From Cryptomeria japonica (taxonomy: Eukaryota; Streptophyta; Pinopsida; Cupressales; Cupressaceae): a DNA stretch of 64,000 nucleotides. The stretch is taken from NCBI RefSeq assembly GCF_030272615.1, contig NC_081408.1, positions 622,356,476-622,420,475 on the forward strand, read 5' to 3'. The position numbers and the translations under genes are program-made. Position 1 is the first letter of the stretch. Every line of letters starts with the position of its first letter. Below are positions 55,801-64,000 of this stretch, piece after piece. The notes under the pieces were generated by a model. That model saw only the letters and a program-made list of their open reading frames with translations, was not told the DNA's origin and made no database searches.

Positions 55801-58523
55801 ATGAATGTCAAATCTTCCTCACAAAAACCTAAGTCTTCTTCAAGTCAGTTGGAATCTTCTCCAAGTAAAGCATCATCAAGAAAGATGAAATACAAGTATG
55901 ACAAGTACTTGAATCTGTATCCAGAGAGTTCAGTAGACTCAAATATCAAGGAAATCAAAGACACTAAAATTCGTCATGTAGATATGCAATAATTTGTTGA
56001 CCGGGTTTAGAAGGCACCTGCTCGTCTAACCAGTTTAATCAAATCTGAGATACATAAGTATGCATCTTTCCCTGTTGCGGCTCATGATCCTGAATTTGTA
56101 CTGGCAATAGCTGATCACTTTGATCCAAACACAAGGCAAGTAAAAGATGAAGATCAGAATGTCATCATGACCCTAGACAGTGTATTATTCAATAGTGTCT
56201 TCAAAGGTTCATCAATTGAAGAAGTAGCTGATATTTCTCAAGAGTACTATGAGAAAAATGAGGATAAATACAAAAAGGTGATCAATACTATTTATCTCTC
56301 TGCTGTAAGGAGTTCCCTCACCTCATGATGGCCTAATTCCTTCCACAGGAGTGATTTTAATGAGGAATATAACGACATGGTCACCATGTTATCCAGAGTG
56401 AGGGGGTTAAAAGACTCATTATTTTCAAAATTGGATCTCTTATTTCATAAATATAATCAGAAAGGGGGCCACAAGAATCGATTGGGGAGAGCAGATCAGT
56501 GATGCGCTTTGTGCTCAATTGAAGGAGGTCAAGGTGACACTGAATTTTTACATGCCCTCAAACCTGGTCTACGTAGCTGCTTCAATGAGGCAATATCCAG
56601 GCTTGTCTACCAAGGGTGACAGGAGACTGGTGCCCGTTTGGGAGTATTATGATCAGCTTACCATCAAGAATCAAGGTAACCATTATAGAAGAGTCAATGA
56701 TGCCTTCTTCGCTATATGGAAGTGTATTTTTTATAAAGGCATGCAGAAGAGGAGAATATTAGAGGCCACTTACAGCATGGTATCTCATTTTGGGTGTGTA
56801 TTTCTGGAGTTTCCCACATTCACCTATATCTGAATTGGATGTTTCTCAAGTGAACCCTTCATTCTTCCAAGGTTCCCTTCAGACAAAATCGTCCTTATGG
56901 AGTTGTGCAGACAATTGATTAGTGTGCATTAGAAACAATCACAAGCACATAAGACTAGGCTGAAATTCCTAGAATTGATTGGTAGGTACTTAGTGTTAAC
57001 CAATCCCAAGGCCAAAAATATGGAGGAAGAAATGCAGTGGAATACCATGAGAAGATTCAAGACCCGAACCAATTTTGACTTTCGTGGTATAAAGAACAAA
57101 CTCAAAAAGGACTTATACTCATGTTTATAGGTTTGAGGATGTTTGGGCAGATTATCAGAATGAGGAGGATATAAGAAGGATGGATTTTAGCCACCTTACT
57201 CTGGAACAAATTGAAAATTTGGATCTAGCTAAGATCACAATGACCATGGAAGACACAGATGACATAGTGGACCCTGTTTATTATGAGAAGAAGATTGTTG
57301 AATGCCCACTTCCACTTGTGCAATGGTCGAAGAAAGAAAGCAAATCTATTACACAAAAGTTCTCTCTTATATTAGCAAACACCAATGCTTGGTTGCTAAA
57401 AAAGAATCTTAGGATGAAACAGCTTCCTACTAGTTCAGGAGATGATGACAACAGTGATGGCCCATTGGGGAAGATAGCTACAGCTGAAACAAGAACAAAG
57501 AGCGGGGCAGACTCACAAGCACTATCCTTAGCTCCTATGGTACAATCGAAGGGTAAAGGACCCAAAATCAAATTTACAATTAAAGGGTCGAAGAAGGGTG
57601 AATCATCATCAGCATCATAGGAAGCAGTAGCGAAGGAGCCAGAACAACTGCCTTCTAGTGAAGTTGGAAAAGAAAAGGAGGTTGAAGAAGGTGGAATTCC
57701 TCAACAATAGGAAGTACAGGCAGAAGAAGTATCACATCCAGCTGAAGTTGATGCCTCGATTACCTCACAGGTAATCAACCATTCTATTGACTTTGACTCT
57801 GACTCTGACTAAGAGGATGGAGATTTTCAAGAAGATGGAGATCTAAGTATGGGAATGACGCAATCAGAGACCATTGGTCAATTTTTCACAATAACCAACT
57901 TCTCTAATTTAGATGATATCCCTTCATCTACTTTTGAATCCATGATGATGGATTTTAATGAAACCTTGCAAGATGCACTTACAGAACAGGTTTCAGTAGA
58001 TTTACCCGTCACTACCACCACCACTATAGGAATTCCTCCATTGGTAAGTGCTGAAGTTACATTCACGGCACCCTCAACTCTCCCATCTGTAACTAAAGAG
58101 GTAGCAGCAACAAATGTTCCACTAGATACCTCAATATCAGCACCATCAGTAACAATCACAACTGCTCCAAGCTCCAATCAACCTACTCCTGAAGCCTCAA
58201 CACAAAATCAGCAAGGAGCTACTACTCCATCATCCAATCCAGAATTACCCCCTTGGATGGAAGTAGTGGCCCCTAAGAGGAAAAAATAGGTGATATCTCT
58301 AGATGAGTTTGACTTTGAACTTTTAGTTCCTCCAAAGCCTAAGGGAACAAAAAAGCCAAAGACGGTATCTTGAGTGGTAGTAGACCCAGCTTCCAAGAGA
58401 AAATATGCTGAATTTATGGTGCCATCGTCAGACAAGGACAAAGGCAACATACATGTTGACATGTGTTTTGACACACCCACCAACAGTCAAGTAGTTTATG
58501 CAAACACTCACCACCTCTCCTAA
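55801..58523 (+). pseudogene. Unknown element-encoded protein (element I)
   Basis: About 900 codons from ATG 55801 (MNVKSSSQKPKSSSSQLESS) to TAA 58521-58523, with stops at about 55990, 56008, 56323, 56831, 56933, 57618, 57708, 57810 and 58287 and frameshifts near 56470 and 57125. Several stops fit CAA/CAG/CGA to TAA/TAG/TGA. Recognisable blocks shared with J: FVLAIADHFDPNTRQVKDED; then EDVWADYQ...DDIVDPVYYEKKIVECPLPLV and QWSKKESKS; then a basic PPWMEVVAPKRKK block. The middle (57600-58200) is Ser/Thr/Pro-rich. I do not recognise the family; no RT, integrase, protease or zinc-knuckle motif is present. Confidence 0.75.
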
Positions 58524-59445
58524 AAAGTAACGAGTTTGGAAGAACTCACTACCCCAAGGTCTCTATAGTTGGGTCTCGATGGTGATGGATAGCTCAATGG
58601 TTGATGTGGTTATACCTATAAAGGGGCCTGCTGGTTAGAGCTAAATCTCGCTGGTTAATAGACAATTGCACTTCCTCTCTTTTTTGTATTTTATGATTTA
58701 AGATTTCTCTAGGGAAATAAAATGTGAAGCGTAAGGGAAACAAGAAAATAACAATAAAGATAAATACAATGACAACTTAATAAACTATTCAATTAGTTCC
58801 CTGCAATTCAAGCAATTATCAAATATTATCCAAGTTAGCATTCAACAACGGACTTCCATAAAACTTGCAAAATCATCAATTTCACAAATCTCTGGATATA
58901 AAATCATCAGTAATATGGCATATCACAATAATTCGCATACACCATTGATGTGTGTAATATGGTTCATAACATGATAGACAAAAAGATTACCACGTTTCTA
59001 ACTCAAAATAATAGACGTTACCGGATTACACAAAACAATTTGGTAGAATATAAATGTAGATCAACCAATCTACAAGCTGCTTTTCATATTAATCTCCATG
59101 AATGTATAACAAAAATAACTCAAACTTCTTAACAATCTATGAAAATACTCTAAAATCTCTAAGTAGGCCACAAATCATCAATTTGGGGCCCCTACAAATG
59201 AATCCAACTTCTCAATTTATAGAAGCTCTTCATCCTATTATTTAGAAAATAACTCTACCCTATATTAAGAACTAAAATTAGGAGTTGCAGTTAACTTGCA
59301 AGTTTCTGCCTGGACACTCCACTTAACAAATACAAAACGAATGTTGCACGAGCACTACAAAGACCATGCTGGGTGAGCCACATTTTCGTAATCATGCAGG
59401 ATTTCTTTCAAAATTGGGACTTGAGTAGCAGGAGCATTTTTTAAA
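58524..59445. other. Non-coding AT-rich stretch between I and J
   Basis: Lies downstream of both ORFs (tail to tail). It contains an inexact direct repeat CTGGTTAGAGCTAAATCTCG / CTGGTTAATAG near 58627-58660, then AT-rich sequence without open frames. It may hold the 3' untranslated regions of both units, but the join is not visible and neither shows a purine tract or LTR here. Confidence 0.5.
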
Positions 59446-62400
59446 TCAAGAAAAAGCTTTGTTATCTTTAGCAATTGTGTGCCTAACTTTCTTGGTAAAA
59501 GCCTTATAATTTTCAATTATGCATGCAACCGCTTGGACTGGTGGATTGGCTACATGCTTAATTCTAAATTTATATTTCTTCAACAGCTCATTTGCATGTG
59601 CTCCTTGTTCCTCTAACTCCTTTATCATATCTGCCATCTCTTGACACTGAGTAATTAGCTGTGTGTATCTATCCATAAGGGCGACGTCAAACTAGGTGGT
59701 AGGTCCTAGGTTTTGTGCCTCATACACATCCCATTGATTCAAGAATTGTTGTTGGTCCATTATTCTAGTATCAGCTATTCTGAGGCCAAAAGGCCCTAGT
59801 ACATTCATCACAAAATTCTTATATGACAAAATCTCCCTAAGGAGAGGGTCCCAAATGTTAGTCATCTCCTTGATATACTACTGATACATCTCTATTTTCA
59901 GCTCCAAAATGTATATGTAGGACTGTAAATTCTCACAACTGTCCCCTCCTAAGAGGTCTTCTTTTGCTATCAGCTCTTCTCCTAACCATAGTATCTTTTT
60001 CAAAATTAGGAGTTGTTTATTAAAGATGTTCTCCTTTCACTACCATTGTGTGGAGCATGTTGGCAAAGCTCCACCTGCATGTACCACCTTACGGTATATT
60101 TCCATTGTATTCTACAGAAATAATCTAATCTTGGCCGCATTTACCTAAGTGCAAGATTTGGCGGCCGTAGCTACCCGTCTTACCTCTAGCAGTGCCTTTA
60201 CCTCGCCCTCTGGTAGTGATGAGGTTGAAGGTAGGTCATCCATTCTAAAAGAATCCAGAGGTTTACACATTTCTATTAGGAACTATTTATATTGCCCAAG
60301 TTGCACCTTAAGCTCCATATTTGAGGTATGCTCTTTCTCCACGCACCCTCTGACAACACTTATGGCCAGCTCCAAGGTATCTAGCTCTCCCCACTTGGTT
60401 TGCTTACCCAAATTCACCTGACAAATTTGATACTTGGGGGAGACCTATCCTTCGACTTCATGTAGTACTGCCACATCTGCAATCACTTCACCAAAATCTA
60501 TTTTTCATAGATGATGGATAGTTTTCAGCCTCTTAACCTTTGGAGGTTCCTCAGTGATTACTTGTTGTAGAGTGACTTCTGGGAGTTCCACTTTCCTCTT
60601 TTTCTTTTCGAAGGTAAACTCCAACCATTGTAGTATATCCTCATCCTTGTCACCTTGATGTGATACAATATTCACAGTTATGATATGGACATCCATCTGC
60701 TCTTTTGCTTCATCTCTCACTTTGGCTTGTTCTTGTCCAAGAATTTGGGGTGAGGAAATCTGGCAAGATAGATTAGCTTGGAGAGTTTGTTGCCTGTGTA
60801 ATTGCCCTAGCTTGCCACTGACTTCTTCATTGAATGTCATTTCTTTGTCACCTAGCTCCATTTTTGCTTGCCTGGCTGCTATATCCTTTAGAAGGTCTTC
60901 TTAATCTTGGGGGGTTAAGATCAACGTTTCATTCAAAATGTCTTCTCCTTCAGCCCCTCACCTTCTAGCGGTCATTTTTGCTCAAAATGATCCTCTTCTT
61001 GATAGGAGTCAAACTCAATGTTTCTAACGTTTACCTCCTCGGTAGTAGATGTGAAACCTTGCACTCTGGGTTGCCCTACAGATACATTGACTAATGGTGG
61101 TGCAGGAGCAGTGGTGCCTGAAGCACTTGTTGTACCTATGGAAGGTGGTTTAGTGGGTACCTTCTCGATGGCTTCTACATTCTCTTCTTGTCCCTGGCTA
61201 CCCTCCCCTTTGGTATGACCTATAGCGGTCCTTGGTGGGAGAACTTTGGCGAGTGGCACTACGCCTAACCCATCGATCACCCCTAGATCTATAGCCTTCT
61301 TCAATAGTTCGAACTCCCTCATATTTTCCTGGAGTTTCTTCAATAAGTCCTCAATACTCTCTTGTGGCTTATCTTCCTCACCTGGGTCGGTGGAGGTATT
61401 CTACCTTGAGGCTAACCTTGTCTTTTGAGCATATTCCTTATGGCCTCTTGACTAAGGTACCCATGAGGTGGACTCCTTCTATTTTGTCTTTGATACGCTA
61501 GGCCTTACCCTTTGGCTTAACCATTCTTTAGTTCTATTGATGACAGCCAGCGATACCTTCTCCATATTTATATCTTCGATTGTAGACCATCTTACTGGGG
61601 AGAGGGGCCTCTTATCTATCTCTGATTCTTTGTAGATTGGATCAAGTAACTCTCCATCATCTCTCAGGTCCTTTGGAAGGTTAGTATCAATACCAAAATC
61701 TCTCACTTGTGGGACAAATATTCTATTATAGTTCTTTTCCTTGACTTTGAAGCTATCTTGTAAGTTAGTCCAGAAGTCTTCCAAGCTGGAAATGTGCCCC
61801 TCATATGCCTTGGGCATAGCTTGTTTAAGTTTCCCATAGGGATCATAAAACTCCCTAGAATGATCGTATTCCTTCAAGTCTAGATCTTGAAGCTCCTGTT
61901 CTGCCAACTTCACCACTTTTGTCTTGGAATAGGCAAAGTACCCAATACACACCAAGAAATCGATTCATGTCTTATTCTTTGATGACAGCAGTGATTGTAG
62001 GCCTACGAGCTACCTTACATATTCTAGCAGGATCACCCTATCATTATAATAATGAGGTGGCATCATTGGGTTCCCTGTGAATCCACTAACCCTAATGTAA
62101 GTAGATCATGGGTTTTGGATGAACCAACATGCCCACTCCCAGATGATAGCCATAGCCTCTAGGCTAATACGATATCATGCATCCCCTATCAATTTGATGA
62201 TTATTGTGAAAACAAAGGCATCATTAACCCTCTTGAAATGTAGCTTGGCATTGGCTAGAGTGAGTTGGGAATAATACTCCCATATCTTCTTCTATCCTTC
62301 CTTCTCTCCTAACTGTCCTTCCACCTATAGGCCTGGGAATTTTCAAGCTCTGGCAACTACCCAGATGACATACAATGTGAAGAAGAATTGTTGTGTGTGT

Positions 62401-63107
62401 TGCACCTCTTTCATCTGCCTATAGATATTATCAGAGAGGATCTACGGCCAGTCAAAGTATTGTTTTCCTATCAAAATGGTGGTCATGAACTGGAACATCC
62501 AGGGATGGAAGTGCTTGCAGTCTAGCTTGCCAAAGGCCTTACTGAGCATGATGATTAAATCTCTTTGAGGCACTTTGAAGTCTATCCTTAGGATCTTCAT
62601 TGCCTTGAGCCCTGTCTTTCTTTCTTCTTCTAACCAGTTCACATTCATATGCCTTTTGCTGGCTAATGTCTTGTCATTCCATGCCTTCAAGGCCTCTTCT
62701 TCGGTCAACAGAAATGCTTCCTCTCTAGTTAGAATTCTAAAGACAAAACCAAGCATATCTAGAGACAAGTCTATGACTATCTTTTCATGTGCATCTGTGC
62801 ATTTTCTAATTTCTGGATTGTAAAATGGTGCAATGGACATTATGAATTTTGGTGCTTGTACTGATTGTCGGAAAACAGTGGCTTCAACTAAGCTGGACCT
62901 CTTAATTCTTCAGTGGAGGGCCTCCAGAGTAGATTTATCCAATTGAACCTTGATATCTTCAATTTTGATGTGGCTGATTTTAGTATCGATAACCCATCTG
63001 ATTTGATCCTCCAGCTTTGAAACATATACTTGTCCCTGGTAATGATACTTCATGGTGGCCACGACTCTATCAATTTCTTTGCCTCTTTTGCTGGAGGATG
63101 AGTCCAT
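59446..63107 (-). pseudogene. Unknown element-encoded protein (element J), homologous to I
   Basis: About 1,220 codons on the minus strand from ATG 63107 (MDSSSSKRGKEIDRVVATMK), in one frame with stops to about 60972, then a frameshift before 60861 and on to 59446. Blocks matching I: FIMSIAPFYNPEIRK (near 62840); LEDFWTNLQ...DDGELLDPIYKES and PLSPVRWSTIED (61955-61479); ILQWLEFTFEKKKRK (near 60640). A Thr/Pro/Gly-rich linker lies at 61343-60972. The C-terminal 350 residues (60505-59446), probably coiled coil (MADMIKELEEQGAHANELLK), have no counterpart in I, whose 3' end is shorter. Function unknown; it lacks all retroviral enzyme motifs. Confidence 0.75.
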
Positions 63108-63180
63108 CTAACCACTTGAACCTGTAGGGAAAACACAAATCTTCAGTCCTCAATACTAAACATAAATTTTGATTCACTTT

Positions 63181-63545
63181 GGGACTTCGGGGTCCCAGGG
63201 TAAGCACAAAGGGAGAAGGCTTGGAACTCTGGGGATCTGGGGTTTCGAGGTTAGGTCTATACAAACCTCCTAGAACTCTACAGTTCTGAGGTTTTGGGCT
63301 CATGGCTTGGGGTGATCCAGAACTCCGAAGTTCTGGGGTGGAATGGAATGGGCACCCAAAACTCCGGGGATCCAGGGTTCTGGGGTGAAATGGAAGGGGC
63401 ACCCAGAACTCTGGGGTTCCGGGGTGAAATGGAAGTCGCTCGAAACTCTGGGGTGAAATGGAAGGACACCTAGAACTCTGGGTATCCAGGGTTCCGAGGT
63501 GAAATGGAAGTCACCCGGAACTTCGAGGATCCGAGGTTCTGAGCA
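63181..63545. repeat. Palindrome array, block 2 (element J)
   Basis: Quasi-palindromes centred at 63188.5, 63234.5, 63279.5, 63326.5, 63369.5, 63412.5, a truncated one near 63449.5, 63483.5 and 63528.5 (full spacings 46, 45, 47, 43, 43 and 45). The cleanest is 63317-63336, CCAGAACTCCGAAGTTCTGG, with an 8-bp stem. Many units are linked by GTGAAATGGAAG (63385, 63424, 63453, 63499). The core is AACTC..GGGTT or GGACTTCG..GTCC instead of the TTTAAA of I. Confidence 0.88.
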
Positions 63546-63814
63546 GGAAAACTAGAGCACGCCAAAAAAAAAAAAACACAAAAAACAAACAAAAAGAAAA
63601 ATAAATCTAACCTAGAAAAACATCACAAGGGTAGAAAATTCACCAACCTGGTGAATCGAAAACCAAAAAAAAACTCCAAGAGAGAGCTCAGAGGTCCAGA
63701 GGTTCGCGACTTGGGGCTAGGGAGGAGAAGCTCTGAATGCACAAATGAACTCAAAAATATCATCGTCTCTTATATATAGCCTCTTGAATTCTTCTGTACG
63801 AAAACCATAAACAT
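63546..63814 (-). other. Gap between palindrome blocks (element J)
   Basis: 269 bp without array palindromes. It contains two A-runs (63564-63576 and 63666-63672, T-runs on the minus strand) and the TATA box. On the minus strand this is the presumed transcription start region and early leader. Confidence 0.6.
63771..63778 (-). promoter_or_regulatory. TATA box, element J
   Basis: Minus strand reads GGCTATATATAAGAGAC, an excellent TATA box about 660 bp before the ATG and between the two palindrome blocks. One block would thus be promoter-side, the other transcribed. Confidence 0.65.
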
Positions 63815-64000
63815 GATCTTGGGACTTCGAGGTCCCGAGGTTCTGAGGTCAACAGAAAGCACCAGAACAAAACCACCTCGAGACTCCGGGACTCTGGAGT
63901 TCTGAGGCCAAAATACCCTACACCTCGAGACTCTGGGACTCTGGAGTTTCGAGGTCAAAACAACAAGGACCTCGGGACTCCAGGACTTTGGAGTTCCAAG
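63815..64000. repeat. Palindrome array, block 1 (element J), cut by window edge
   Basis: Units centred at 63828.5, 63891.5, 63938.5 and 63985.5 (spacings 63, 47, 47). The first, GGGACTTCGAGGTCCC (63821-63836), shares GGACTT with the element I core GGACTTTAAAGTCC. Others pair CCTCGAGACTC with GAGTTTCGAGG. It continues off the window. Confidence 0.85.

Larger units (their letters stand above)
54355..58523 (+). mobile_element. Element I: pol-less unit with palindrome arrays and unknown protein
   Basis: Begins at a sharp junction inside the F LTR with TGTTGTCC, so it is probably an inserted element (predicted left duplication AGTAT, 54350-54354). It contains two palindrome blocks (54525-54785 and about 55097-55671), then a broken ORF (55801-58523). 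No primer site, purine tract or second LTR is evident, so its class is uncertain; large retrotransposon derivative is my best guess. J at 59446-64000 is a diverged relative in opposite orientation. Confidence 0.6.
59446..64000 (-). mobile_element. Element J: relative of I on the minus strand (5' end off window)
   Basis: Minus strand, read from the right edge: palindrome block 1 (63815 to beyond 64000), a gap with a TATA box (63771-63778), palindrome block 2 (63181-63545), then a long broken ORF (63107-59446). The same order as I and homologous protein blocks make these two members of one family, despite different array sequences. The terminal sequence is outside the window. Confidence 0.6.

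Noticed and set aside
58590-58660. tRNA or tRNA-derived SINE (TAGCTCAATGG resembles an A box)
   Set aside because: No B box at the right distance, no cloverleaf, and no poly(A) or oligo(T) tail.
59700-63100. Plus-strand ORFs at 60149, 60680, 61018 and 62575
   Set aside because: They are opposite the conserved minus-strand J frame, which has a homologue in I; the plus-strand frames do not.
54355-64000. One large element with I and J arrays as terminal inverted repeats
   Set aside because: The two arrays share architecture but not sequence, and the two proteins are well diverged, so they are two family members rather than inverted ends of one insertion.
1-64000. Plant pararetrovirus (caulimovirid) or retrovirus-like env sequence
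   Set aside because: No movement protein, coat or env-like ORF. All pol remnants have copia order (integrase before RT), and the gypsy-type parts carry only gag.

Overview
This window looks like intergenic nuclear DNA from a large plant genome. I find no host gene, tRNA, rRNA or CRISPR array. Almost every base can be assigned to nested, decaying LTR retrotransposons, or to retroelement-like units that carry genes but no polymerase. Very old, stop-riddled elements, long LTRs (0.8-1.55 kb), several pol-less families and the lack of genes over 64 kb suggest a gymnosperm (conifer-like) genome. That is an inference; nothing in the sequence names the species.

Layout. (1) 1-14013: copia element A on the + strand (left LTR cut by the window edge). 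Element B (562-8290, complete, LTR to LTR) sits inside A's gag, with the 5-bp duplication AACAT on both sides. (2) 14014-20025: element C, a tRNA-iMet-primed, polypurine-tract-ended element with a four-zinc-knuckle gag and a long unknown ORF but no pol. Element A lies in its 5' LTR. (3) 20026-21418: unassigned. (4) 21419-32244: minus-strand copia element D, split by + strand copia element E (22860-30657; duplication AACAG/AACAT). E keeps a 529-codon open RT-RNase H frame. (5) 32245-39711: gypsy-type material (G/H): two related LTRs nearly in tandem, a long leader with three arrays of a 21-bp repeat, and a broken gag. (6) 39712-54354: minus-strand copia element F, whose 5' LTR is split by element K (45839-53577, perfect ACTTA duplication). 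K is a gypsy-type element encoding only Gag plus a protease-like domain in a nearly intact frame. (7) 54355-58523 (I, + strand) and 59446-64000 (J, - strand): two diverged members of a pol-less family that I do not recognise. They encode related proteins and are each preceded by a two-block array of about 30-bp palindromes spaced 43-48 bp apart.

How the parts work together. A, B, D, E and F follow the usual copia order gag-protease-integrase-RT-RNase H; all are broken by stops and frameshifts, so none is autonomous now. C and K keep packaging (Gag) and priming signals but no replication enzymes, so they would depend on enzymes from other elements. I and J keep neither recognisable Gag nor pol. 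The most unusual signals are the palindrome arrays of I and J, the 21-bp arrays of G/H (which also read as a heptapeptide repeat), and paired stem-loops in the K leader that display GTGCAC in the loop.
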